Positions 35,476-44,156 of a stretch of DNA of 64,000 nucleotides are shown here, piece by piece. A model generated the notes under the pieces. The model was given only the letters and a program-made list of their open reading frames with translations. It made no database searches and was not told where the DNA came from. Position 1 is the first letter of the stretch; each line of letters opens with the position of its first letter. Source of the DNA: Calothrix sp. C42_A2020_038 (GTDB lineage: Bacteria; Cyanobacteriota; Cyanobacteriia; Cyanobacteriales; Nostocaceae). The stretch spans positions 1-64,000 of the forward strand of contig JACYLQ010000044.1 in assembly GCA_015272395.1 (NCBI GenBank), read 5' to 3'. Both the position numbers and the translations under genes were made by a program.

Positions 35476-35774
35476 AAGTACCCCTAATGGGTAATGCCGA
35501 TTACTTACTTGCTTCGATAAGCTTAAATCGTGATACGGCTCTCATGGAAACATTCTGGTGGGTTTTGATATAAGTTGGAAAACTAGTGAGTAATATTTTT
35601 AAATTTGTAACAGATCACACATTACAGATTTTTACTTACTAGTTACCAATTTTTCATTAATTTGTGATTTTTAACAAATTTTATTATTTTTACAGGCGCC
35701 ACATCCCAAAAATCATAAAAAATCATAAAATGTGAACCACGGTTCACATTTTGGTGCTAAGTTTTAATCTGTTT
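35476..35774. other. Spacer after the Uma2 remnant
   Basis: This AT-rich region contains a TCATAAAA direct repeat (about 35714-35730), the palindrome listed at 35727 and one GGCGCC. No gene was recognised; a nine-codon ATG frame at about 35545 was not considered real. Confidence 0.45.
35727..35752. promoter_or_regulatory. 26-bp near-perfect palindrome, second TGTGAACC copy
   Basis: AAAATGTGAACC-AC-GGTTCACATTTT has 12-base arms and lies 23 bases past the NTF2-like stop. Its core equals that of the 7141-7160 palindrome. With flanking A and T runs it could form a bidirectional terminator for the NTF2-like gene. The shared core near both Uma2 loci suggests either a common protein-binding site or a repeat carried with them. 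Confidence 0.55.
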
Positions 35775-36161
35775 TTAACCACGTAACTGTGCTATCATGT
35801 CGGCTGGACTCCAGTAAGCGCGGGTTGTTTGAATTTTGCCGCTATCATTAATATCAAAGATAGTGATACCTTCAAAGGTAACTGTTTTACCCGTTTTACT
35901 GGTGCCTTGTGTTTTCCATTTTACCGCTGCCGAGTTACCTGCAATAAATATTGATTCGGTGGTTGTAGCTAAATTATCAAATACTGATTTCAGCCTAGCA
36001 ATAAATTCGCTGAACCCTTCATGTACTTTTGCCGGTGGTTCTCCAACTGGGTCATGACTAATAGCACCTTCAGCAAAGTTTGCAAGCACTCCTTCAGCAT
36101 TCATGGCTGCAAGATTTGTATAGTAAGATGCAATTACAGATTTGATTTCTTCTGGAGACAT
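35775..36161 (-). CDS. NTF2-like (SnoaL/ketosteroid-isomerase fold) protein
   Basis: This 128-aa single-domain protein has the curved-sheet NTF2 pattern: IKSVIASYYTNLAAMNAEGVLANFAEGAISHDPVG, VHEGFSEFIARLKSVFDNL and TFEGITIFDINDSGKIQTTRAYWSPADMI. Family members bind small hydrophobic ligands and act as isomerases, cyclases or binding proteins. The specific role is unknown. It is a single gene, divergent from the membrane EEP-family gene at 36412. Confidence 0.88.
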   Translation of the reverse strand: MSPEEIKSVIASYYTNLAAMNAEGVLANFAEGAISHDPVGEPPAKVHEGFSEFIARLKSVFDNLATTTESIFIAGNSAAVKWKTQGTSKTGKTVTFEGITIFDINDSGKIQTTRAYWSPADMIAQLRG

Positions 36162-36411
36162 TTTATATTTCCTTGAGATAAATTTTTTACAGGGAAAGGG
36201 AGAAGCTTGATGTATTTCCAGTAGGTCTTTTTACCTCGAAAATTATTCTTTATCAAAACTATAATAATACGAATGGAACATTTCTAAAGTTTTGTAAATC
36301 TATTTAGAATAAACTGATGTGCAGCTAAATTGGATAATGCGAAAACTTGAAAAGGTTGTAGTGCCAGCATCTTACTCGCTAGTACTATACAAATTAAATG
36401 CGTAGCAGCTT

Positions 36412-37407
36412 ATGACTCGATACTACAAAACACCTAAACTAAAATTCTCTGCTCTAGTATCCCTCATTGCTTGGGGATACGTAATTTTGTTTACTGTCTG
36501 GATGGTGCTGCGGTTACTATTTTTTGATCGCTTTTGGTGGTTAGCAGTTATTAATACACTAGCACTATATCTTTTTGTTCCATTGCTGCTGTTGTTGCCT
36601 TTAGCTTTATTATGGCGCCGATGGAAGGCGTTTTTAGGGTTATGTTTTCCGCTTGGTGTTTTCATTGCGTTGTATAGTCCGTTTTTTCTACCGCATTCGG
36701 TTACGGTCTCACCTATCGAAAAAACTTTCACAGCAATGTCTTTTAACATGCTGTTTAGTAATACTGATTACGATGCCATTGCAAATGTGATCGAAACAAG
36801 CACACCCGACATTATTGGTATACAAGAAGTACCGCCAAATGGTGATGCTGTATGGATAAAAAGATTTTCCTCTGATTATCCTAATTTTGCGTTTCGACCT
36901 GTCGAGGATGGTCACAACGTTGGTATTATGAGTCGCTTTCCGATTGAAAGTGTAACGATGTTACCAAATTCTCCGATGCGACGGGCACTATCTGCGGCTA
37001 TTCGTGTTGATACAGATAAGCGTTTGCAGGTGATAGTCTCACACTTAACACCTAACTATCCGATTGAGAAATTGATTCAGCTAGCGAGCGAATGGTTTGC
37101 TCGTCGTGCGAATGAAGTTAATTATATACGCAGTTTGGTAAAACAACGGAGTGTGCCTACAATAATGTTGTGCGATTGCAATTATGTAAATACATCAGAA
37201 GCTTACGCCCGTACACATGAAGTAATGAAAGATAGTTTTCGTGAGGTTGGATGGGGGTTTGGACATACAGCGCTGATTAATGAATATTTTCGTGCAGCAC
37301 GAATCGATTTTGTTTGGTATACGCAAGAACTCCAAGCAATTGAAGCACGAGTGATCGATGGTGGGGGTTCTGACCATCTACCAATCATTGCCAAATTACA
37401 GTTCTGA
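36412..37407 (+). CDS. Membrane-anchored endonuclease/exonuclease/phosphatase-family protein
   Basis: The N-terminal ~95 residues of this 331-aa protein form three membrane helices (SLIAWGYVILFTVWMVLRLL, LAVINTLALYLFVPLLLLLPLALL, FLGLCFPLGVFIALYSPFFL). A complete EEP domain follows: AMSFNMLFSN, IIGIQEVPP, MLCDCNYVNTSEAY and the terminal DGGGSDHLPIIAKL (Asp-His pair). Metal-dependent phosphoesterases of this layout act on lipids, nucleotides or DNA; the substrate is unknown. The catalytic part probably faces the periplasm. Its stop is 9 bases from that of convergent nadC. Confidence 0.9.
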   Translation: MTRYYKTPKLKFSALVSLIAWGYVILFTVWMVLRLLFFDRFWWLAVINTLALYLFVPLLLLLPLALLWRRWKAFLGLCFPLGVFIALYSPFFLPHSVTVSPIEKTFTAMSFNMLFSNTDYDAIANVIETSTPDIIGIQEVPPNGDAVWIKRFSSDYPNFAFRPVEDGHNVGIMSRFPIESVTMLPNSPMRRALSAAIRVDTDKRLQVIVSHLTPNYPIEKLIQLASEWFARRANEVNYIRSLVKQRSVPTIMLCDCNYVNTSEAYARTHEVMKDSFREVGWGFGHTALINEYFRAARIDFVWYTQELQAIEARVIDGGGSDHLPIIAKLQF

Positions 37408-37416
37408 ATACGTATT

Positions 37417-38277
37417 TCACATTTTCATACTTAGGTCTAGCCATTTTGACTGTGTAATTGGTGCGCTGGTAGAGATATAATCAATACCTGTTTCAGCTAC
37501 CATACGAATCGTTTCTAAGGTAATATTGCCAGAAGCTTCTATTTTGACTCGATTATCTTGTTGACGTATCATTTGTACGGCTTTTTTCATCATCTCAATC
37601 GGCATGTTATCGAGCATTATAATATCGGCTTTGTGCAGTAATGCTTCTTTTACCTGGTCTAATGATTCGGTTTCGATTTCAATATTGAGGGGATAGGGTA
37701 TTTGATGACGAACTTTTTTGATCGCGGCGCCGATACCACCAGCTGCTGCGATATGATTGTCTTTAAGCATTACTGCGTCGTCTAAGCCCATACGATGATT
37801 GACAGCACCGCCAATTTGCGTTGCATACTTTTCTAAAATCCGCAATCCTGGTGTAGTTTTACGAGTATCGACCAATTTGACTGGTAAATCAGCTATTTGC
37901 TCTACATACTGTCTAGTTAGAGTCGCAATACCACTTAAGCGCATGACTAAATTCAATGCAACTCTTTCCCCCATTAACAATGCATCCATTGACCCATGCA
38001 TTCGCGCAACTACTAAACCTCGTTCGCAATATTGACCCTCGACCGCAAACGGTGCAAAACTAACTTTTTCATTCAACAAGTGAAATACTCTGGCAGCTAC
38101 AGGTAAACCAGCAATAACCCCTGGTGCTTTGACTATCCACTCAGCTTGTCCTTCGATAGTATCTGCAACGAATAAACTTTGGGTAGTGCGATCCCCCCTA
38201 CCAATGTCTTCTAATAACCAAGCAGAAAGCATCTTGTCGAGAACAATGAAAGGTGGTAATGCAGTTGAATTTGTCAT
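37417..38277 (-). CDS. nadC: Nicotinate-nucleotide pyrophosphorylase (carboxylating)
   Basis: The protein is about 286 aa starting at the ATG at 38277 (MTNSTALPPFIVLDKMLSAWLLEDIGRGDRT); the frame is open upstream to 38334 but that extension is atypical. Family motifs present are EDIGRGDRTTQSL, GERVALNLVMRLSGIAT, VDTRKTTPGLRILEKYA, GGAVNHRMGLDDAVMLKDNH, IEIETESLDQVKEAL, DIMLDNMP and EASGNITLETI. It converts quinolinate and PRPP to nicotinate mononucleotide in NAD synthesis. It is a single gene. Confidence 0.96.
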   Translation of the reverse strand: MTNSTALPPFIVLDKMLSAWLLEDIGRGDRTTQSLFVADTIEGQAEWIVKAPGVIAGLPVAARVFHLLNEKVSFAPFAVEGQYCERGLVVARMHGSMDALLMGERVALNLVMRLSGIATLTRQYVEQIADLPVKLVDTRKTTPGLRILEKYATQIGGAVNHRMGLDDAVMLKDNHIAAAGGIGAAIKKVRHQIPYPLNIEIETESLDQVKEALLHKADIIMLDNMPIEMMKKAVQMIRQQDNRVKIEASGNITLETIRMVAETGIDYISTSAPITQSKWLDLSMKM

Positions 38278-38549
38278 AACTAGGGTGTGGAGAATATGAG
38301 GGAACTGAAATATAGCCGATAAATATGAAATCATTTTGTACGAAAAGCTTCAAATACAAAATGCCAATTACATTAAAGTCACGATTGAGCAACATCCTAC
38401 ATAGTAGCTACGAAATGTACTTTTTTCCATCCAGGAAGTTTTTTACTGTCATATGCATTAGCTGTATGCATCGAGAAATAGTTATAGAGGAGAAGTTTGC
38501 AATACTACTCAGCTTTTGCTGTGACTGAAAAGGTAAAATACTGGAGTTT

Positions 38550-40760
38550 ATGTTGAAGATTCAGCAACAATTACTTAGTAAACTCAAACTTAAACCTAAA
38601 TATCAGCCAATTCGCCGTACCCCTACACTTTTACAAATGGAGGCAGTAGAATGCGGCGCCGCTTCACTAGGTATGATACTCGGATACTATGGTAAAATTG
38701 TCCCACTTGCTCAATTGCGTCATGCTTGTGGAATTTCGCGCGATGGCAGTAAAGCCTCTAACATAATCAGTGCAGCCCGAAGTTATGGTTTACAAGCTAA
38801 AGGTTTCAAAATCGATTTAGAAGGATTACAGAAAATTGCATGTCCTTATATAGTATTTTGGAACTTCAATCACTTTTTAGTTGTTGAAGGATTTAGCAAA
38901 AAGCAAGTTTTTCTCAATGACCCTGCAACTGGACGACGCTCGGTGTCTCACGAGGAGTTTAGTGCGGCATTTACTGGAGTAGTACTGGTATTTGAAAAAA
39001 GTCCAGAATTTCAAAAGGGAGGACGTAAACCTAGTTTGCTTTTAGCCTTGTACTCACGGTTACAAGGTAGTTTTTCGTCACTACTTTATTGTGTGCTAGC
39101 TGGGTTTTTTCTCGTACTACCTGGTTTAGCTATGCCTACTTTTTCCCAAGTTTTTGTAGACGAAGTGCTAATTCAAAACCGTGAAGACTGGTTACGTCCG
39201 TTGATATTAGCAATGCTGTTTACCGCATTATTAAGTGGTTTATTAACAAGACTACAGTTACAGCTACTACGACGGATGAAAATTAAGCTTGCGATCGGGA
39301 TGTCCAGTAAGTTTATTTGGCACCTGTTACATTTACCTGTAAGTTTTTATGACCAGCGTTTTGCGGGAGAAATTAGTAGTCGGATCCAACTTAATGACCG
39401 TCTTGCAAATTTACTTTCTGGAAAACTTGCAACGACAGTTATTTCGACTGTGATGGTTCTGTTTTATGTTGTTGTGATGTGGCAATATGACCGCGTATTA
39501 ACACTGATAGGTGTTGTATTTGTTGTTGTGAATCTTGTGGCTTTGTTGTGGGTTGCAAGATTAAGAGTAGATACTAATATCCGTTTGATGCAAGAACAAG
39601 GGAAAGTCAGTGGGGTTGCAATAGCAGGATTACAAAGTATGGAAACCCTTAAAGCATCAGGTTTAGAATCTGACTTTTTTAACCGTTGGGCTGGATATTA
39701 TGCCAAAGCAATTAATGTTCAGCAAGATATGGATAGTCTTAATCAAGGTTTGGGGACGTTACCTGGGTTTTTAACTGGTATCACATCAATGTTATTGTTA
39801 TGTGTTGGTGGACTGCGCGTTATGGAAGGCGCCCTGACCATTGGTAAATTAGTGGCATTCCAAGCGTTGATGCAGCAGTTTATGCAACCTGTCAATCAAC
39901 TAATTAATCTAGGAGGAGATTTACAAGAACTCGAAGGTAATTTAAATAGACTTGATGATGTTTTGAGAAACCCAACGCACCCCTCTTTGTTTACAGGAAC
40001 AGGGAAAGTAGAGTTTTCTCCTAAACTCGAAGGGTATCTTGAACTTCGTGATATTACTTTTGGTTACAACCGAACGGCGCCTGCTTTGATTGAAAATTTT
40101 AGTCTTTCACTGAAACCAGGACAGCGTGTAGCTTTGGTTGGTGGTAGCGGTTCCGGAAAATCGACTGTTGCAAAATTGGTAGCTGGGTTATATCAACCTT
40201 GGTCAGGTGATATTTATTTTGATGGGCAACCTAGAAATCAAATACCACACCAGGTATTGGTTAATTCGGTTGCGACAATTGAGCAAGAGATTATGTTATT
40301 CGCTGGCAGTGTTCGCGATAATCTCACTTTGTGGGATACTACAATACCTGATAGCAATTTGATACAAGCTTGTCGTGATGCTGCGGTTCACGAAATTATC
40401 CAGTCTCTACCAGGTGGGTATAATGCAGATTTACTAGAAGGCGCCACAAACTTAAGTGGAGGGCAACGGCAAAGATTAGAGATTGCCCGCGCGTTAGTTA
40501 ATAACCCTTCAGTATTGCTTTTGGATGAAGCAACAAGTGCATTAGATACTGAAACGGAGAAAATTATTGACCAAAATTTACGCCTACGAGGCTGTACTTG
40601 TTTGATTGTTGCACATCGCCTCAGTACAATTCGTGATTGTGATGAAATTATTGTTTTAAATCGCGGTAAAGTTGTACAACGAGGTACCCATTATCAATTG
40701 AGTCAGGTAGAAGGGTATTATTTAGAATTAATCAAAAGTGAAGGCGGTACACTGGAATAG
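38550..40760 (+). CDS. C39-peptidase ABC exporter (NHLP/bacteriocin type)
   Basis: This 736-aa protein joins three parts. An N-terminal C39 double-glycine leader peptidase (about 25-155) has catalytic Cys35 (VECGAAS), His108 (NHFLVV) and Asp124 (NDPATG). A six-helix ABC transmembrane domain spans about 165-455. The nucleotide-binding domain (about 490-730) has Walker A GGSGSGKST at 531-539, signature LSGGQRQR and Walker B VLLLDEATSALD. It should cleave and export a peptide with a Gly-Gly-type leader. Usual companions (HlyD adaptor, second ABC subunit, modifying enzyme, NHLP/Nif11 precursor) are absent here. The start follows CTGGAG. An EEP-family gene follows 2 bases later. Confidence 0.93.
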   Translation: MLKIQQQLLSKLKLKPKYQPIRRTPTLLQMEAVECGAASLGMILGYYGKIVPLAQLRHACGISRDGSKASNIISAARSYGLQAKGFKIDLEGLQKIACPYIVFWNFNHFLVVEGFSKKQVFLNDPATGRRSVSHEEFSAAFTGVVLVFEKSPEFQKGGRKPSLLLALYSRLQGSFSSLLYCVLAGFFLVLPGLAMPTFSQVFVDEVLIQNREDWLRPLILAMLFTALLSGLLTRLQLQLLRRMKIKLAIGMSSKFIWHLLHLPVSFYDQRFAGEISSRIQLNDRLANLLSGKLATTVISTVMVLFYVVVMWQYDRVLTLIGVVFVVVNLVALLWVARLRVDTNIRLMQEQGKVSGVAIAGLQSMETLKASGLESDFFNRWAGYYAKAINVQQDMDSLNQGLGTLPGFLTGITSMLLLCVGGLRVMEGALTIGKLVAFQALMQQFMQPVNQLINLGGDLQELEGNLNRLDDVLRNPTHPSLFTGTGKVEFSPKLEGYLELRDITFGYNRTAPALIENFSLSLKPGQRVALVGGSGSGKSTVAKLVAGLYQPWSGDIYFDGQPRNQIPHQVLVNSVATIEQEIMLFAGSVRDNLTLWDTTIPDSNLIQACRDAAVHEIIQSLPGGYNADLLEGATNLSGGQRQRLEIARALVNNPSVLLLDEATSALDTETEKIIDQNLRLRGCTCLIVAHRLSTIRDCDEIIVLNRGKVVQRGTHYQLSQVEGYYLELIKSEGGTLE

Positions 40761-40762
40761 AG

Positions 40763-41569
40763 ATGAGTATTGTCAAAATAGCTACCATCAATATTTTATT
40801 CGACATGGACTGCTGGCAAAAACGCCGCCAACTTCTTGTTGAAGAATTAACAGCGATAAATGCCGATTTGATTGGCTTGCAGGAAATTAATATTCAAGAA
40901 CAAACGGGGCATTGGCTAGCACAACAGTTAAATATGCCTTATATATACTTAGTTCCTTTCGTAGAGCGTCCCTATCAACATGGGCCTGAGTATGGAATAG
41001 CTATACTTAGTCGTTATCCATTTATTTTAGAAAGACAGCTTGATTTGCAAAGTCAAGGGCGCCTAGCTCAGTATGTACAGGTTAATATTAACAATCAACC
41101 TTTAGTTTTTTGCAATGGTCATTATTATTGGCAACCTGGCACCACTCCTGCACGAATGCAACAATTTCAGCTACTAGTTAATTGGTTAAATGAGTTACCT
41201 CAGCAAACGCCAATAGTTGCGGTTGGAGATTTTAACGCTACACCTGATACTCCAGAGATATTATTTATACGCGACCATTTCACTTCTGCCTATGCAGCAC
41301 ATCATGGTCACGAACCTGAATATACTTGTCCTACACCTTTAGTGAAAACCAAAAATAAATTACCTCGCACTATTAAACGAAGGATAATCAACTTTTTGAC
41401 AAATCGTACTATTTCACCTTGGTGCGGAACACTTGATTATATATTCATTAATCAATATATAAATGTTTGTGACTGTCGGCTAATTCTTACTAAGTCGGCG
41501 CCTGATAATCAGGAAATTTATCCATCTGACCACTTTGGAATTATTGCTGAAGTGAAAATTAGTCAGTAA
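40763..41569 (+). CDS. Soluble endonuclease/exonuclease/phosphatase-family protein
   Basis: This 268-aa protein consists of one EEP domain: IATINILFD, LIGLQEINIQEQ (metal-binding Glu), FCNGHYYWQPG, VAVGDFNATPDTPE, CGTLDYIFIN and the terminal YPSDHFGIIAEV (Asp-His). There is no signal peptide or membrane helix. The ATG lies 2 bases after the exporter stop, so translation is probably coupled. Whether this phosphoesterase works with the exporter, for example on a lipid or signalling nucleotide, is unknown. It differs from the membrane-anchored EEP protein at 36412 in lacking the three N-terminal helices. Confidence 0.9.
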   Translation: MSIVKIATINILFDMDCWQKRRQLLVEELTAINADLIGLQEINIQEQTGHWLAQQLNMPYIYLVPFVERPYQHGPEYGIAILSRYPFILERQLDLQSQGRLAQYVQVNINNQPLVFCNGHYYWQPGTTPARMQQFQLLVNWLNELPQQTPIVAVGDFNATPDTPEILFIRDHFTSAYAAHHGHEPEYTCPTPLVKTKNKLPRTIKRRIINFLTNRTISPWCGTLDYIFINQYINVCDCRLILTKSAPDNQEIYPSDHFGIIAEVKISQ

Positions 41570-41878
41570 TTCAAAATCAGTCATTAAAAATCAAACATTA
41601 TTGTACTCGGTCTTTAATCCTATAGCCTTCCTGAATGATTTGCAAAAAATTATATCCCGCAGATAAGCTTATAACCAAAGCGTCTCAGAATTAGGGTGAA
41701 ACGGTGTAAGTCCTATATTTTCCACAGTTATACACCTTTATCTAAATATAAACTTTTGTAAATTTTTTTTATATCTATCGGTAAGATGTCATTCATTCCC
41801 AAGAAAGATGGCTGAGGGAATTTAAATACTTAATCTTATTAATAAATACCCTTAGAGTAATTTAGAGTAATAACGATA
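41570..41878. other. 309-base spacer before the PRC-barrel gene
   Basis: AT-rich DNA. No peptide precursor for the upstream exporter, terminator hairpin or RNA was recognised in it on inspection of both strands. Confidence 0.45.
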
Positions 41879-42730
41879 ATGGCACTCCATAAAATTAGCG
41901 ATTTTGACACAGACTACCAAAGTACTATTCAAGGTAAAGACATCAAAGGAATGGGTGTTTATAGCCAAGGTAGTGACGACAGAATTGGTACAGTTAGCGA
42001 TATTTTAGTTGATGACCAAGGACAATTCCGTTATCTAATTGTTGACTTAGGATTTTGGATTTTTGGTAAAAAGGTATTGCTTCCTCTTGGCCGTACCACG
42101 ATTGTATCTGCGGCAGACCGTGTATACACCCAATTGACAAAACAGCAAGCGGAAGAATTACCAGAGTATAAGGAAGGTACAGTTCTTGATTATGACTATG
42201 AAGAACGGGTTCGTGGAGTCTATCGCACATCTTCACTAGGAGCTTCGGCGCCTCTTGATGCAACTACTAGCTATAACCGTGATACACATAACTATGCACA
42301 AGATGCAGATTTGTTCGATACTAGCACCCAGGAAGATACAACTTTTAGACTTTATGAAGAACGGTTAGTCGCAAATAAACAACGTCGTAAAGCTGGTGAA
42401 GTTGCAATTGGTAAGCGTGTTGAAACTGAAACAGCAAACGTTGCAATACCAATTGAAAAAGAAAGAGTAGTCGTTGAAAGAGTCACTCCAACTGACGCTG
42501 GTAGAGTAGTTTCTCCAGATGTCACAGCGTTCCATGAAGGTGAAGTCGCACATGTAGAAATTTACGAAGAAGTTCCCGACATTCGTAAAGAAGCAGTAGT
42601 GCGGGAAGAAGTACGGGTTAGGAAAGTCGTAGACCAGGAAACAGTTGAAGCGCAAGAAACAATTCGTCGCGAGGAACTGGACGTAGACACACATGGTCAA
42701 CCTGTAGTCGATAAAAAAAATCATCTGTAA
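41879..42730 (+). CDS. PRC-barrel and DUF2382 protein (AvaK-like)
   Basis: This 283-aa protein has a PRC-barrel domain (about 20-110: IQGKDIKGMGVYSQGSDDRIGTVSDILVDDQGQFRYLIVDLGFW) and a linker. A DUF2382 repeat domain (about 160-275) is rich in alternating charged residues (LYEERLVANKQRRKAGEVAIGKRVETE, VVVERVTP, VVREEVRVRKVVDQE). DUF2382/YsnF proteins respond to general stress, and the related AvaK is an akinete marker in Nostocales. It heads three same-strand genes of similar stress-protein character. No signal peptide or membrane segment is present. Confidence 0.9.
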   Translation: MALHKISDFDTDYQSTIQGKDIKGMGVYSQGSDDRIGTVSDILVDDQGQFRYLIVDLGFWIFGKKVLLPLGRTTIVSAADRVYTQLTKQQAEELPEYKEGTVLDYDYEERVRGVYRTSSLGASAPLDATTSYNRDTHNYAQDADLFDTSTQEDTTFRLYEERLVANKQRRKAGEVAIGKRVETETANVAIPIEKERVVVERVTPTDAGRVVSPDVTAFHEGEVAHVEIYEEVPDIRKEAVVREEVRVRKVVDQETVEAQETIRREELDVDTHGQPVVDKKNHL

Positions 42731-42848
42731 TGACTTATTGCTTCAAGTAATACAGTCTTTCATAGTTAAGTTTGAGTCACAAATCAAAGTAAGCGTCTTA
42801 AAGACGCTTATAAGTTTTTATTTCTCTATTTCCAATGAGGAGGCAAAA

Positions 42849-43286
42849 GTGAAAATCATTCAGAATCTTCGCCGCATCTTAGTAGCATTTAGCTTAGTAC
42901 TAATATTAACAACAACCTCTGCATGTAGTGCAGTGCAAGCAAAACAGCCAACATCCCAACTTCCTGGAACCACATACAGTGGTGATTATGCACTTTTGGA
43001 ACGTGGTAACACTGCCCAAGGTCAAGATTTTGGTAGTTGGGTAGTAGCAACAGCAAAAGGAATTATCCAGGATGCTTATGTGCGTGATAATAACAAGCTA
43101 GGGGTTGTGATTTCGCCGCAAGTACGTCCCACAGAAGTAAGACCATTGGCAAAATCCTTAGTACAAGGTTTCCATAAAAACTTCCCAAATCAAGATTTGA
43201 CTGTTTTAGTTTACGCACCTGATAAACAGTTGATTTTGACTGCACAGTATGACACTCAGTCGAATCAAATTGAGTACAAGTCATAA
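42849..43286 (+). CDS. Hypothetical lipoprotein
   Basis: The protein is about 145 aa with a GTG start at 42849 preceded by a strong GAGGAGG site. This start yields a lipoprotein signal (FSLVLILTTTSACSA), whereas the longer frame from 42738 does not. The mature part is small and beta-rich: YSGDYALLERGNTAQGQDFGSWVVATAKGIIQDAYVRDNNKLGVVISPQVRPTEV in parts, ending TVLVYAPDKQLILTAQYD. I do not recognise a family. It sits between the DUF2382 and the 171-aa gene on the same strand and may belong to one stress operon. Confidence 0.8.
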   Translation: MKIIQNLRRILVAFSLVLILTTTSACSAVQAKQPTSQLPGTTYSGDYALLERGNTAQGQDFGSWVVATAKGIIQDAYVRDNNKLGVVISPQVRPTEVRPLAKSLVQGFHKNFPNQDLTVLVYAPDKQLILTAQYDTQSNQIEYKS

Positions 43287-43342
43287 AAAAGTTTTTGAGT
43301 TTGAGAACAATAAACTAGTTGAAATTGAAGTGAGAGAAAAAA

Positions 43343-43858
43343 ATGTCTAGTAGTGAACAATACAAGCGTCAAATCATGAATGATTTGGCACAAGGAAATA
43401 CTGAATCTCTTGATGACGTACCTTCTGACCCGTCCAGAGAGTATCAAAACTTTGATGACTTCGCTCAACGTTCATCGCATCAAGAACGGCGCCAACTCTT
43501 CAGTCGAATTAATCACAACCAGATTCCCCCCAGCCAAATGGAACCTGAGCTAAAGAAAGCGATTGAAAAGATTAAACCTAACGAGAGAGACGATGTTGCG
43601 CGTGCTTTCTTCAAACACTTCAAGTCAAGAGGACTTGACGAGCGTCATTTAGAGCAACAGTTGGGTCTTTCAACTCACCATCCCAACCGAATGAGTGCTG
43701 ATGATGTTTCTAAACTCGCTTCCTTCGCTTACCATAACCACCCCGACATTTTCCAAGATGTCATGGCAGAACAACCTGCTATCTTTAAGTTTCTCAGTAA
43801 CCCCTTAGTCGGCGCCGCTTTAGGTGCAATTGCTTCTAAGTGGTTTGGCAAACACTAG
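43343..43858 (+). CDS. Conserved hypothetical protein, helical
   Basis: This 171-aa hydrophilic, helix-rich protein contains MNDLAQGNTESLDDVPSDPS, INHNQIPPSQMEPELKKAIEKIKPNERDDVARAFFKHFKSRG in parts and ends with a glycine/alanine patch (LSNPLVGAALGAIASKWFG) that could be a short membrane-interacting helix. I have seen similar proteins in Nostocales, near PRC-barrel stress genes, without known function. It is the third gene of the same-strand group starting at 41879, with 56 bases to its upstream neighbour. Confidence 0.78.
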   Translation: MSSSEQYKRQIMNDLAQGNTESLDDVPSDPSREYQNFDDFAQRSSHQERRQLFSRINHNQIPPSQMEPELKKAIEKIKPNERDDVARAFFKHFKSRGLDERHLEQQLGLSTHHPNRMSADDVSKLASFAYHNHPDIFQDVMAEQPAIFKFLSNPLVGAALGAIASKWFGKH

Positions 43859-43884
43859 AGCAAGATTCCCGACTTCGCAGAAAA

Positions 43885-44080
43885 ATTAGCAACGGATGTA
43901 ACGGGTAATTGATTTTAAATAACTGGACTTTGTTTGTAACCAATAATATTATGTCCGGTTAATAGCTGATAATACCCACAATGTAGAGACACGATTGAAC
44001 CCTTGTCTCTACAATAATTTTATTATGGTTATGCTACCGGACATAATATAACCCATCCATTACATCTGCTATATCCGTTG
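43885..44080. repeat. MITE-like element with GCAACGGAT termini, copy 1
   Basis: The left end reads GCAACGGATGTAACGGGTAA (43890-43909). The right end is its degenerate reverse complement (TAACCCATCCATTACAT, ATATCCGTTGCC at about 44049-44076). In the middle is a second hairpin, TGTAGAGACACG / TTGTCTCTACA. A related but rearranged copy lies at about 54798-54945. There is no coding capacity. The pattern is that of a small non-autonomous mobile repeat. Confidence 0.6.
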
Positions 44081-44156
44081 CCAGCTAACACCCCAAAATT
44101 AATGACATGAAGCACTGATTGGGGTGCGTTACTGCAAAAAAGAGCTTCAAAATATA

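Noticed and set aside
35545..35574. Nine-codon frame METFWWVLI after the Uma2 remnant, considered as a leader peptide or small photosystem subunit
   Set aside because: No match to any small photosynthetic subunit I know and no downstream gene to regulate.
38325..38528. 67-codon frame just upstream of the C39 exporter, considered as a peptide precursor
   Set aside because: It has no Gly-Gly or Gly-Ala leader cleavage site and no NHLP or Nif11 similarity.
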